DNA of 64,000 nucleotides from Caulobacter sp. 17J80-11. Lineage in GTDB: Bacteria; Pseudomonadota; Alphaproteobacteria; Caulobacterales; Caulobacteraceae. A model generated the notes under the pieces. That model was not told the DNA's origin and ran no database searches. It saw only the letters and a list, made by a program, of their open reading frames with translations. Each line of letters opens with the position of its first letter. Position 1 is the stretch's first letter. The stretch covers positions 1 to 64,000 of the forward strand of contig NZ_JACSJI010000014.1 in assembly GCF_014349105.1 (NCBI RefSeq). Reading direction: 5' to 3'. Positions 42,898 to 50,744 of the stretch are shown here, piece after piece. The position numbers and the translations under genes are program-made.

Positions 42898-43138
42898 GGC
42901 GTTGCCTCCACCCGTCGAACGCAGACTGAGCGTCGTCGTCGGTGACGCTGATAGTTCCTTCAGGCATTGCGCTCGTCCCAATCGAACCGCCGATAACGGT
43001 AACGAAAATCACGGTTCCGTCCGGGTAAACTTTGATTTCGTTAGGCGACAGTCCGTTGGACTGCAAAACTTTTATGGTTTTATCTAGATTAGTTTTTGGA
43101 ACAAAGCGATGTGCACGCCTTTCCTTGTGTTCTTTCAT
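42887..43138 (-). CDS. Small protein upstream of integrase
   Basis: This 83-residue protein begins with a basic tail (MKEHKERRAHRFVPKTNLDK) and continues with an alpha/beta region (IKVLQSNGLSPNEIKVYPDG). It has no clear DNA-binding motif, though its place and overlap with int fit a recombination directionality factor. A terminator-shaped hairpin stands just before its start. Not a recognised family. Confidence 0.6.
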   Translation of the reverse strand: MKEHKERRAHRFVPKTNLDKTIKVLQSNGLSPNEIKVYPDGTVIFVTVIGGSIGTSAMPEGTISVTDDDAQSAFDGWRQRREA

Positions 43139-43148
43139 TGTAATGGCT

Positions 43149-43187
43149 CAAAAATAAAAATGCCAAAGGGCATCAACGGCCTTTGGC
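43149..43187 (-). terminator. Terminator-like hairpin before the small integrase-linked gene
   Basis: On the minus strand GCCAAAGG, a ten-base loop and CCTTTGGC are followed by TTTTTATTTTT. It ends about ten bases before the ATG at 43138, so it may stop upstream transcripts or act as an attenuator. Confidence 0.65.
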
Positions 43188-43294
43188 GATTAATTGTCAG
43201 ATATGTATTCAAGGCTTTGGTGGTATTTGGATCGCCTTGGTCCGTATGTCATCCGTGTGCGGGTTTACGGCGCGACACTCAGGTCGCTCTAGGC

Positions 43295-43798
43295 TCACCA
43301 CACCTCAGGTAATTCCGGGGTGTTATCAATAAGTTGCATGAACTCTTCGTATTCTTCCTGGCTTCGGTAGGGCCCGCTGTCCAATTCCTGCTGCGATAGC
43401 TGTCTGTAGCGGCCTGAGGGTATCTCTCGATCGGGAGCCGTTGCGGCTTCAGGTGCCGTCACGCGATCTTCTGTGGGCGGGCTAGGCGCTCTCCGGTAGG
43501 GCGTTCCGCCTCCTGATCCGTAGGATGGCTTATCCAGCGCTCTCCTGATGTGTTTGATGACGTATTGGTCCTCGTAGGGCACGAAACGGCCAGATCGCCT
43601 TCTCAGGTTTTCCTCAAGCATGGCGATACCTTGCTCAGCGAGGTCGGCATCAAACGTCACTTGGTCGCCGTGGACCCGAGCGCTTTCTTCAAGCTCGTCT
43701 GCGAGCGGGAGGTAGCCGTCATTCTTTAGATAGCCGCCTGTGAGCCGTAGCTTCGCTACGAAGCGCTCGAACAGGGAGGTGGTTGTAGTAATTGGCAT
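43295..43798 (-). CDS. Island 2 hypothetical protein, 167 residues
   Basis: Starts MPITTTTSLFERFVAKLRL at 43798, chosen because a hairpin with T-run ends shortly upstream; a longer frame would cross it. The protein is soluble, helical in its first half (ADELEESARVHGDQVTFDAD), with a disordered, proline-rich middle and an acidic end (EEYEEFMQLIDNTPELPEVW). No family recognised. The organisation (hairpin, then gene) matches its neighbour downstream. Confidence 0.6.
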   Translation of the reverse strand: MPITTTTSLFERFVAKLRLTGGYLKNDGYLPLADELEESARVHGDQVTFDADLAEQGIAMLEENLRRRSGRFVPYEDQYVIKHIRRALDKPSYGSGGGTPYRRAPSPPTEDRVTAPEAATAPDREIPSGRYRQLSQQELDSGPYRSQEEYEEFMQLIDNTPELPEVW

Positions 43799-43816
43799 AT
43801 ATTGTTTCTCATAAGG

Positions 43817-43842
43817 CAAAAAAATAGCCGCCAATCGGCGGC
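43817..43842 (-). terminator. Terminator-like hairpin before a start codon
   Basis: On the minus strand GCCGCC, four bases, GGCGGC, then seven T after one or two bases. It ends about 20 bases before the ATG at 43798. Same arrangement as at 43149 and 7735. Confidence 0.62.
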
Positions 43843-44382
43843 ATTGATGGGTCATTTTTCTAATTCTTTCTGTCTTTCGTTATAAAAAACAAAAGAAAGA
43901 ATTTATTTCGTTCTTATCGAACATCAGAAACAACGAAAGAATCTTACATGAAAATCGTCCTTTTGTCAATACTTCCGGCTGTTCGCTCCTGCTTTTAATT
44001 GATGGCTGAGGCGCGCGCCGCAGTATCACCTCCGCCCCGGATGGGGCGCGGCTACCGCATGTTGGTGGGGTTCCTTGGCAGCCGCCGTTTGTCTGGCGCG
44101 CCCATCGCGAAGGATGGGTCTCTCTATACCTGCCGCGGGTGGAAGTCAATAGGTATTCGCGGGAGGATGGGCGGTTTCACCCTCCGAATACATGCAATAT
44201 GAAAACGCACTACAATTTCCAGAGATTTTGTAGCAAGCTTAATCCGCTATGGAAAAGCCGGGCCCTTTCAAGATTGCAGGGTTTCGGCCTTTCGAATGCG
44301 TAACCGGCGGTTGGTTATTTAAGAGTTGTTCTTCCGGGCGAGTTAGCGGTGGATAAAGGTCGCGCTCGCGGCGGCATTAGGC
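43843..44382. other. AT-rich gene-free region of island 2
   Basis: About 540 bases, strongly AT-rich between 43860 and 43990. Several inverted repeats on TTCTTTC/GAAAGAA occur at 43860-43950. No frame has a ribosome site and plausible coding. It probably contains the promoter for the minus-strand int group and could include degraded sequence. Confidence 0.5.
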
Positions 44383-44520
44383 TCACGCTGCCCGCTTCTC
44401 AATGCGCTGGATAGCGGCCCGGGAAGCGCCGTACTCCTTGGCGAGTGCCCCTAGCGATACGCCTTTGGCCCGGCGCTGACAGATGGTCGCCTGCTGCTCA
44501 GGGCTGACGGCTTGGGCCCG
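44383..44520 (-). pseudogene. Truncated resolvase-type helix-turn-helix fragment
   Basis: The minus-strand frame reads SPEQQATICQRRAKGVSLG and continues ALAKEYGASRAAIQRIEKRA before a stop. This is the C-terminal HTH of serine recombinases or a similar transposase-type HTH. A stop directly precedes it in frame and the catalytic domain is gone. It is not part of the intact resolvase gene at 45240. It marks an older inserted recombinase. Confidence 0.6.
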
Positions 44521-44611
44521 TCACGCGAGTGGAAATTTCGTGCCGCGTTCAAGCCTCATGGGGAAGTGACGCCCGGGGCAAGATTGCCCGATCTCAGCGT
44601 TCAGGGACTCG

Positions 44612-45178
44612 TCAAGGCTTGGTCTTGGCTCGGTCGGGGAACCGCTCGTCAAAATGCCGCGCGAACCCATCGATCAGGCGCGACTTGCGCGGCTTCTCCA
44701 GCGGCGGAACGGGACAGTTTGGATCGCGATTGGGGGCGTCTGTCGTGATGCTGGTCACATCCTTGGTTTGGAAGTCCGCAACAATAACCACCTCACGGCA
44801 CGCCATTGCGCTCCCGCTCTCGTTGATGGTGAGTTTGGTTTCCGACCATCTTACGTCGTGAAGATGCCGAGATTCTACACCCATAACATTTCTATATACT
44901 GTAGCAGTTGCTTCGGTGCATTCGCCGCTTCGCTCAAAGCAGGCGTAATCCACTAACTCCAGAAGGGCGTTCTTTTCGGGGCCGTCAATCTCCCAAACGC
45001 CCTTGAAAAAGGCGTAGCGATCACCCGGTTGCCCAGAGACGGAGAAGCTTCCGGCCGATGGGATGATCCTGCCCTGAAGGTTGTCGTCGGCCTGTCCGAT
45101 TTTGACGCCCAGCCAGCCTGCGCTCAGAGCGCCAAGCACGGCCGCAGCCGCTCCCGCAGCGATAGCTCGTTTGTTCAC
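44612..45178 (-). CDS. Membrane-anchored periplasmic hypothetical protein
   Basis: This 188-residue protein starts at the GTG at 45178, after GGGGGAACC. An N-terminal hydrophobic stretch (AIAAGAAAAVLGALSAGWLG) is a signal anchor. The rest is soluble with scattered cysteines (YACFERSGEC, AMACREVV) that suggest periplasmic disulfides. No family recognised. It lies just downstream of the resolvase gene. Confidence 0.6.
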   Translation of the reverse strand: MNKRAIAAGAAAAVLGALSAGWLGVKIGQADDNLQGRIIPSAGSFSVSGQPGDRYAFFKGVWEIDGPEKNALLELVDYACFERSGECTEATATVYRNVMGVESRHLHDVRWSETKLTINESGSAMACREVVIVADFQTKDVTSITTDAPNRDPNCPVPPLEKPRKSRLIDGFARHFDERFPDRAKTKP

Positions 45179-45239
45179 GGTTCCCCCGAACCTCTGCCGT
45201 AACGCAGTTCTTACCACGTCGGTGGCATGGAAGACGTGC

Positions 45240-45797
45240 CTAGCCGTCCGCTTCTTGGCCTAGCGCTCGGTACACCGAGGCTCGCCCGATCTTGAGTCGC
45301 CGCGCAATTTCCGCGGGGCGAACGCCTTCGCTGTGCAGTTTGCGGACTTCATCTGTCGGCACCGAGGGTTTGCGGCCTTTGTAGCGACCTTCCGCTTTGG
45401 CCTTGGATATTCCTTCGGCCTGACGGTCCTTCCGCAGATCAGTTTCGAACTCAGCAAAAGCCGCAAGCATACTGAGCATCAGCCGTCCATGCGGGCTGGT
45501 CGTATCAATCGCGCCCTGTTGTAGGACCCGGAACTCGACGCGCTTAGCGGTAAGCTGATCCACGATGGTCCGCAGATCGATGATGGAGCGGGCTAGGCGA
45601 TCCAATCGGCAGACAATGAACGTGTCGCCTTCGCGAACCCACTCTAGGGCCTGCTGAAGCTGGTCGCGGCCGTCCGTGGTGGTTCCCGACCGCTTCTCTT
45701 CGAAAACCTTCTCGCACCCAGCCGCTAGAAGCTGCTCGCGCTGCACTTCCAGCGTCTGCCCGCTGGATGACACCCGCGCATAACCGACCAAGCTCAT
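45240..45797 (-). CDS. Serine resolvase/invertase
   Basis: This 185-residue small serine recombinase has the catalytic serine in YARVSSSGQ, then RLDRLARS, and a C-terminal HTH (VRPAEIARRLKIGRASVYRA). It is the Tn3 resolvase/Hin type. Such enzymes resolve cointegrates or invert DNA between specific sites. CATATG repeats around and before its start could be those sites. No transposase accompanies it, so its substrate in this island is open. Confidence 0.92.
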   Translation of the reverse strand: MSLVGYARVSSSGQTLEVQREQLLAAGCEKVFEEKRSGTTTDGRDQLQQALEWVREGDTFIVCRLDRLARSIIDLRTIVDQLTAKRVEFRVLQQGAIDTTSPHGRLMLSMLAAFAEFETDLRKDRQAEGISKAKAEGRYKGRKPSVPTDEVRKLHSEGVRPAEIARRLKIGRASVYRALGQEADG

Positions 45798-45864
45798 ATG
45801 TGCCTCATATGGGTCTAAGACCCTGAAGCTATACCGTCTCAGAATCCGTCGCGCAACTCATATG
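45793..45864. repeat. Possible resolvase binding sites (CTCATATG repeats)
   Basis: CTCATATG occurs at 45793, 45804 and 45857; the last is part of the palindrome CTCATATGAG. The first overlaps the resolvase start codon. Clustered repeats beside a resolvase gene are typical of a res site, or of an autoregulatory operator. Confidence 0.45.
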
Positions 45865-45893
45865 AGACACCGGGGCTGTCTCAGTCGAATGAC

Positions 45894-47630
45894 TCAAACG
45901 GGTATACCCTTCTGAGGCTGGCGCTTTGTGCGTGCCTTGGCTCGGCGTCCCGAGCGCGCCTCTGGAGTTGCCGGCGCGTCGCTACTCGCTGCACCGCCCT
46001 TGAGGTCGAGGTACTGCTTCTTCGGTTCTGTGGCGATGGACACCGCGTAGGTTTTGACCAGCCTCTGGTGGGGTTCGTCGAAGCTTATGCCGCCCATCAG
46101 GCACGCTTCCGCTACGTTTGGCGTAGCTCGTCTGAGCTGCAAGTAGTTCTTTTCGGTCCAGTTGATTATTCCCCTGTGCAGGGCGTGGTATTCCCGTCCA
46201 AAACCGGTCCGGCTTCCAACTTGCGGTCCAAGTACATTGAGAATGTATCCGAGATAGCGTGCTGACTTGTAGTTCGGAAAACGATCCAGTTCACGAACTT
46301 CGTCATAAAGTTTCCGGTGGAGTCGTTGCCAGAAATGTCGCCATGCAGCGCCTTTGTTTATGTCGTGCAGGCGTCCCCAAATGGAGTTGTAGTGCAACTC
46401 CCAGACTCGGTCGGAGGGCTCCCTAATCGTGGTTGCATCGAGGATCGCTCTGCACGCGAGTTCCGCGAGGTCATCGTACAAATCGGGAGTGCGCCAACGG
46501 CGTTTGTCGCGTTGACGAATGGGGTTCCGCGGCATCCGATTCTGCTTTTGAAGGAGATCGATAGCATCACGGATAAACTCGATTTCTGCTTCTAGACGGC
46601 GATACTCGTCCGACTCGTAAACGCTGCCTGATGCCGACTTCAGACGGTAAAGGTCGCCCGACGCCTGCTTAATGACTTCAAAGGCTCTATAGAGCGAAAC
46701 GGAGGGCTGGGCGGACCTGGACTCCAAGTATGATTTTAGGACGACGAGCGTAACGGCGCAAAATGCTTCGTATTGTCGGCTTGTAAATTGACGCTGAATT
46801 CGAAAGTCGATGTCTATCGGGCAGGAGTTTATATCGACCAACTCTTCGACAAGCTGATGCTCGCCAAACACGGCTGTCGTGAATGGCCTCACTCGACCGA
46901 TGTAGTCAGCGGCAAACTCATCCGCCTCGTGATAAACCACCGAGTCTGTGTTCGTAAGTGCTGCGGCAACGGTCCCTTTGATGAGGGTTCCTGCCCAAAT
47001 TCGCCGCTTGTTCTGCTTCTTAATTTCATCGCAAAGGGTGATGAGAAGTCCCGGAGACTCTCGGGCGACCTGCTGGCAGAACGCTTTGCTTCCTAGTAGC
47101 GCAAAAATACTGTGTGCGTCTTTGGCGATTTCCGGAAGTTCGTCCGTTGCACCTTCTTCGTCATGAAGTCGGTGAACGGGCTCCGCGCTGTATCTGACCA
47201 AATTTGGCACGGACCGGATCAATTCCTCGGCAAGAATGCCAAGTTCTGAGCCGGAGCCTTTTAGAATAGTTCTATATACCGCGCCCGCCAGGTGTCTTGA
47301 GGTACGCTTGTTGAATAGTGGCGGGCTTACAAATGCAAAAACGAACCAGGTAAGAGCTACGCCCAAGAACCAGATACCCAGAATCGCTTGCAATCCGGAT
47401 TGGCCAACTGGTCCGCTTAGGGTCGGCCAGCCTTCCGCGTACCAAACGTCTACGAGAAGAGAACTGACGCCGATTGCTACAATCGACCAGAACGTGAGGC
47501 CGTAAATCGGTAAGGGCGCCGTCGCAATGCGAAACCTGTATCGGAAGTCCGATGCGGTGTAGACGAGCGCGAGAAGTGCAAGCGCTGTCAGGAACTCCGG
47601 GAACCCAAATATACCGCCTGCCTCTGGCAT
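45894..47630 (-). CDS. Large membrane-anchored protein of unknown function
   Basis: This is a 578-residue protein. Three hydrophobic helices lie in the first 105 residues (FLTALALLALVYTASDF; YGLTFWSIVAIGVSSLLV; AILGIWFLGVALTWFVFAFV). The remaining 470 residues are cytoplasmic, helical and rich in charged residues, with a basic end (SGRRAKARTKRQPQK). No catalytic motif is recognised. Codon usage is AT-richer than the host. Large single-gene membrane proteins in integrative islands are often defence effectors, but I cannot support more than that. It is upstream of the resolvase gene on the same strand. Confidence 0.7.
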   Translation of the reverse strand: MPEAGGIFGFPEFLTALALLALVYTASDFRYRFRIATAPLPIYGLTFWSIVAIGVSSLLVDVWYAEGWPTLSGPVGQSGLQAILGIWFLGVALTWFVFAFVSPPLFNKRTSRHLAGAVYRTILKGSGSELGILAEELIRSVPNLVRYSAEPVHRLHDEEGATDELPEIAKDAHSIFALLGSKAFCQQVARESPGLLITLCDEIKKQNKRRIWAGTLIKGTVAAALTNTDSVVYHEADEFAADYIGRVRPFTTAVFGEHQLVEELVDINSCPIDIDFRIQRQFTSRQYEAFCAVTLVVLKSYLESRSAQPSVSLYRAFEVIKQASGDLYRLKSASGSVYESDEYRRLEAEIEFIRDAIDLLQKQNRMPRNPIRQRDKRRWRTPDLYDDLAELACRAILDATTIREPSDRVWELHYNSIWGRLHDINKGAAWRHFWQRLHRKLYDEVRELDRFPNYKSARYLGYILNVLGPQVGSRTGFGREYHALHRGIINWTEKNYLQLRRATPNVAEACLMGGISFDEPHQRLVKTYAVSIATEPKKQYLDLKGGAASSDAPATPEARSGRRAKARTKRQPQKGIPV

Positions 47631-47762
47631 GATGCCTCGCTGATCATCCAGCCGCGGTTAAGAAGGTGGTGCCGCAACGGCCTCTTGGGATCACGAGTCC
47701 GGGCGCTCCGTCCACGCTCATCTTCGGGACGACGACTGTAGTGGGCTTAATAGCTGCGTGCC

Positions 47763-47824
47763 GGTTTATGGCTGCGCCGCTGAAAGCGCTGAGCGTCCGT
47801 TCGATTGGAAAGCTGACGTGCTAC
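47763..47824. repeat. Internal degenerate att of island 2
   Basis: This 62-base stretch aligns without gaps to 51580-51641 at 49 of 62 positions (GGTTTAT..CGCTGAAA..GAAAGCTGACGTGCTAC). It therefore contains both the right arm site and the inner part of the tRNA-Gly att core. It overlaps the stop codon of the XRE gene. It most likely marks the joint between two elements integrated in tandem. Confidence 0.7.
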
Positions 47825-48027
47825 GGCGTCAGAAGGTCGCGAGGATCAGCTTTCAAGGACTCGGCTATCCGAACGAGGACGAGGAGGCTTGGATTGCGCC
47901 TGCCTCGCTCGATTCCGCCTAGATAGGTCAGGTCTATCTGAGCCTCGAACGCTAGCTGCTCCTGAGTAAGCTCGCGCTCCTGACGCAAACGTCTGACGTT
48001 CCTACCGACTACCGCTTTCCAGTCCAT
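47821..48027 (-). CDS. XRE-family helix-turn-helix repressor
   Basis: This is a 68-residue single-domain HTH_3 regulator (VGRNVRRLRQERELTQEQLA, then YLGGIERGRRNPSLLVLVRI). Stand-alone proteins like this control restriction systems, toxins or element maintenance. It is divergent from the gene at 48098, with a near-perfect operator palindrome between. Its stop codon TAG lies in the internal att. Confidence 0.9.
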   Translation of the reverse strand: MDWKAVVGRNVRRLRQERELTQEQLAFEAQIDLTYLGGIERGRRNPSLLVLVRIAESLKADPRDLLTP

Positions 48028-48060
48028 TGCAGGACAGGGATGGATCGGGCTTATAGGCTC

Positions 48061-48079
48061 TAGGGATTATAGTCCCTAT
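48061..48079. promoter_or_regulatory. Probable XRE operator
   Basis: TAGGGATTATAGTCCCTAT is a near-perfect palindrome (TAGGGA..TCCCTA) in the 70-base gap between two divergent genes. The XRE repressor gene starts 34 bases to its left. It is placed to cover both promoters. Confidence 0.6.
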
Positions 48080-48097
48080 TCGTGAGGGAGGGCGCGA

Positions 48098-48604
48098 GTG
48101 TCGGAGCCGGTGGAAGCCAGCGAGGAAAAGCCCGCTGAAGAAGTCACGGTGTGGGGAGTGGTCGTCGGGCTTTTCGGGTTGTCCGTGATCGGGGTGATTG
48201 GCTACGGCCTCTTTTCGGTGGGCTCGTGCACTTGGAACGGCGTCCGCAACTTCGGCAAAGAACTCGATGAGGCGGATGCCTATTACAATGCTCGCGTGAA
48301 GGCTCGCGCTGAGGCGCAGCAGCCGGTGCGGTCTGATGGCGTGTCAGACGCGGCCGTGGTCGTCGGCGCGCAAAAGGCGGTGAAGGAAAAGCTGACCGAT
48401 CCCGACTCGGCGAAGTTCCGAAGCTTGTCGGTTTATCGGCAGTCCAGCGGGGTTAAGGTCGTTTGCGGTGAGGTCAACGCCAAGAACCGCGCTGGTGGAT
48501 ACAACGGCTTTGAGCGTTTCATCTCAGCCGGGACGACCAAGTACACCTGGCTTGAGCAGGAGGCGGATGACATGAATTCGCTCTGGCGCGAGGTCTGTCG
48601 CTAA
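48098..48604 (+). CDS. Single-pass membrane protein with conserved periplasmic domain
   Basis: This 168-residue protein starts at a GTG after GAGGGAGG. A cytoplasmic tail precedes one helix (VWGVVVGLFGLSVIGVIGYG). The C-terminal part (AVKEKLTDPDSAKFRSLSVY, VVCGEVNAKNRAGGYNGFER) is a small domain seen in many envelope proteins of mobile elements. Its role is unknown. It is first in the plus-strand run of secreted proteins and lies next to the XRE operator, so it may be under that control. Confidence 0.7.
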   Translation: MSEPVEASEEKPAEEVTVWGVVVGLFGLSVIGVIGYGLFSVGSCTWNGVRNFGKELDEADAYYNARVKARAEAQQPVRSDGVSDAAVVVGAQKAVKEKLTDPDSAKFRSLSVYRQSSGVKVVCGEVNAKNRAGGYNGFERFISAGTTKYTWLEQEADDMNSLWREVCR

Positions 48605-48644
48605 CGGGGCCTGGAACCGAACGCCGGGGCTGTGCCATGTCTCC

Positions 48645-48710
48645 TTGCTGCACTTGTTTGAAGGTAGTGAGGTGCGGCTTCCAGTTTCGCTTGCTCGGGG
48701 AGGGCGTTCG
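48645..48710 (+). promoter_or_regulatory. Conserved leader/promoter, copy 2
   Basis: TTGCTG, 17 bases, TGAGGT, then GCTTCCAGTTTCGCTTGCTC and GGGGAGGGCG before the ATG. It matches copies at 14033 and 49188 in order and spacing. Confidence 0.6.
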
Positions 48711-49121
48711 ATGAGCCGTTTCGTCGCCGTGGCCGCAGTGTGCTTCGCAGCGGTGCTGGCCGGGTGTCAGCAATCGTCCACCCGGTTTGATCTTGAGTGC
48801 GATCTAACGAGGGTCGCTACAGGTGATGGGCAGGGTGATCCGGCCGCCACCCTCCTTCGCTACACGATCAATCTCGATGACGGCTGGTGGTGTATTCATG
48901 GTTCATGCGAGGCGGGCGTTCGTGATCGGATGGTCCGCCACACGGACACGGAGTTGGTGCTCGTAGAGGGCGAGCGGAAGCTACTGACGATCAACCGGGT
49001 AACGGGCCGGTATTTCGAGGATATTCGAAGCTTCGATCCTTCCCTCCCTGTCACGGGTCTCACCACCTTCGGGAAGTGTCGCCCTGCGCCTTACACTGCA
49101 CCCGCAAAGCCGAAGTTCTAG
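48711..49121 (+). CDS. Island 2 lipoprotein behind the conserved leader
   Basis: This 136-residue lipoprotein starts MSRFVAVAAVCFAAVLAGCQ (lipobox LAGC). The start is set by the conserved leader and its GGGGAGGG site; the frame is open 66 bases upstream. The mature part contains STRFDLECDLTRVATGD and WWCIHGSCEAGV, with a likely disulfide pair. Not a recognised family. It precedes the YHYH/Excalibur gene, which has its own leader copy. Confidence 0.7.
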   Translation: MSRFVAVAAVCFAAVLAGCQQSSTRFDLECDLTRVATGDGQGDPAATLLRYTINLDDGWWCIHGSCEAGVRDRMVRHTDTELVLVEGERKLLTINRVTGRYFEDIRSFDPSLPVTGLTTFGKCRPAPYTAPAKPKF

Positions 49122-49187
49122 GTTCGTTACTGCTGCGAGATCGGGCGTTTCCGTCCTTATGGTCATTCCACGCCCGCGGGTGCAGCC

Positions 49188-49252
49188 TTGCCAACCTCCC
49201 GCAAAGGTAGTGTGGTGAAGCTTCCGAGTTCGGTTGCTCAGGAGAGAGCGGC
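49188..49252 (+). promoter_or_regulatory. Conserved leader/promoter, copy 3
   Basis: TTGCCA, 17 bases, TGTGGT, then GCTTCCGAGTTCGGTTGCTC and AGGAGAG before the ATG. Same spacing as copies 1 and 2. Closest to copy 1, which precedes the homologous gene in island 1. Confidence 0.6.
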
Positions 49253-49567
49253 ATGTGGAGGCTTGGAGTTCTCGCTAGTGTCCTGCTGCTGGGTGTCCCG
49301 GCTGCGCCAGCCGTAGCCCATCCTGGCGGGCTTAATAGCGAAGGCTGTCACCACAACAGGAAAACAGGTGACTACCATTGTCATCGCAAGCCTTCGGCAC
49401 GGCCTGCTGCCCCATCGCAATCCTCGTCTGGCCGATCAGGTGGCGGAACTCCCTCTTATCCAAACTGTGCGGCTGCTCGTGCCGCTGGTGCTGCTCCTGT
49501 CTATCGCGGGCAGCCGGGCTATGGCCCGCACCTAGACCGGGACAACGATGGGATCGGGTGTGAGTAG
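49253..49567 (+). CDS. Secreted YHYH/Excalibur-domain protein (island 2 copy)
   Basis: This 104-residue protein is nearly the same as the one at 14098. It shares the signal (VLLLGVPAAPAVA), the motif HPGGLNSEGCHHNRKTGDYH with CHRK after it, and the Excalibur end DRDNDGIGCE. The middle linker is shorter and differs. It is followed after four bases by the staphylococcal-nuclease-like gene, without the intervening gene seen in island 1. Metal binding by the Cys/His and Asp-rich parts is inferred from motif. Confidence 0.87.
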   Translation: MWRLGVLASVLLLGVPAAPAVAHPGGLNSEGCHHNRKTGDYHCHRKPSARPAAPSQSSSGRSGGGTPSYPNCAAARAAGAAPVYRGQPGYGPHLDRDNDGIGCE

Positions 49568-49571
49568 GGCT

Positions 49572-49970
49572 ATGCACCACGCTTCCGCTGTCGGCCTGGC
49601 GGCTCTCCTGAGCCTTGTCGCATGTGGCGTAGCGTCTGCCGATCCCTGCACCGCCAAGCTCCCTTCTGCCGGGGCCATCGTTCAGGGTGAAGTTCGCTAC
49701 ATCGGTGACGGGGATAGTCTGTGCATCGGCCGGACCGCCGATCCTGGTGAATGGGTTGAGATACGACTGGCCGACTTCAACGCCCCGGAATTGAACGAGT
49801 CTGGCGGTCGAGAGGCAAAAGCCGCACTAGCCAGCCTGGTGATGGGCCGTCAGGCGATTTGCCGGGTTGAGCATCACAGCTATGACCGTGCCGTAGCGAT
49901 GTGCAGCGTGGACGGTCGCTCGATTGGCGATCAAATGCGGCGCTACGGGGTCGCGGAGGGCGGGCGTTGA
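49572..49970 (+). CDS. Periplasmic staphylococcal-nuclease-like protein (island 2 copy)
   Basis: This is a 132-residue homologue of the protein at 14725. The signal ends in a good lipobox (SLVACG), so it may be lipid-anchored. Arg65 and Glu73 (EIRLADFNAPE) and Arg106 (SYDRAVAMC) form the nuclease triad, and YIGDGDSLC precedes them. The start at 49572 is four bases after the upstream stop; a longer frame begins at 49548 inside that gene. The stop overlaps the next start (TTGA). Confidence 0.83.
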   Translation: MHHASAVGLAALLSLVACGVASADPCTAKLPSAGAIVQGEVRYIGDGDSLCIGRTADPGEWVEIRLADFNAPELNESGGREAKAALASLVMGRQAICRVEHHSYDRAVAMCSVDGRSIGDQMRRYGVAEGGR

Positions 49971-50248
49971 GATTGGTCGTGGCTGCGGTATTGGCGTTGT
50001 CCACCGCTAGCTGCGGTCACTTGGAAGCTGACACCTACACTCTCTACAGGTCCGGGGCAGTCGCTCCCGAAATGCCAGAATCTATGCGTGCTGAACTCGC
50101 CGTGATGCGAATACACGTCGCCACGTTCGATGCGGCGGAGGGAGAGGCATACAACAGGATCAACTGCGAAAAGGCGGCGAACCTGTTCCTAGGCCAGGAA
50201 GGTGTCACGACACGCTACTGGTGTGAGAAGGGGACCTTCAAGCGGTAG
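49967..50248 (+). CDS. Small lipoprotein coupled to the nuclease gene
   Basis: This 93-residue protein starts at a TTG overlapping the nuclease stop (TTGA). A short signal leads to a lipobox (LALSTASCGH). The rest is polar with two further cysteines (NRINCEKAANLF, TRYWCEK) and is unassigned. Tight overlap suggests it is part of the secreted-nuclease operon, perhaps an anchor or an inhibitor. No counterpart is evident in island 1. Confidence 0.6.
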   Translation: MRLVVAAVLALSTASCGHLEADTYTLYRSGAVAPEMPESMRAELAVMRIHVATFDAAEGEAYNRINCEKAANLFLGQEGVTTRYWCEKGTFKR

Positions 50249-50270
50249 CTGCTTGGGGCAGGGGAACTCA

Positions 50271-50714
50271 ATGCTTCATGGAATTGCGTTAGCTCTCGCT
50301 ATTGCGAGTGTAGACGTTCCGAGTGCCGCCGAGGTGGCAGACGCCCTTTGGAACGAATGGGCCGCGACAATTGAAGAGCAGGGATGGACTCATATCGGCG
50401 ATAGCAACCGCAGCATCGTCTTTGTTCGCGCCGCCCCTCAATACGGCCAGCACAAACGGACGTGGGTTCGATACGAGATTTGGGGCGATAATGACGAAAG
50501 CGACGCGGACGACGGCTCGTCAATGGTCGCGCTGAGTGAAGTGGATTGCTCTCAGGGGCGAACTAGGACGTTGCAGTTAGTCGGTTACTCAGAAAACAAC
50601 CTTCGAGGCGGTGATCGTAGCATCAATTACGATCAACCTACTTGGAGTTTTGCTGTTCCCGGTTCGATGGAGGCAGCAGTTGTTGAGCGGACTTGCGGCC
50701 TTCAGGGGAAGTAG
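50271..50714 (+). CDS. Secreted protein resembling surface-adhesin E-like domains
   Basis: This 147-residue exported protein starts MLHGIALALAIASVDVPSAA, after GGGGAA. The mature part (RTWVRYEIWGDNDESD, then SMVALSEVDCSQGRTRTLQL, and WSFAVPGSMEAAVVERTCG) has the pattern of Adhesin_E-like domains, which carry one disulfide between the two cysteines. Their roles vary. It is the last gene in the secreted run of island 2. Confidence 0.65.
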   Translation: MLHGIALALAIASVDVPSAAEVADALWNEWAATIEEQGWTHIGDSNRSIVFVRAAPQYGQHKRTWVRYEIWGDNDESDADDGSSMVALSEVDCSQGRTRTLQLVGYSENNLRGGDRSINYDQPTWSFAVPGSMEAAVVERTCGLQGK

Positions 50715-50744
50715 CATCTTCGGAGTGGCCCCGGATCACCGGCT

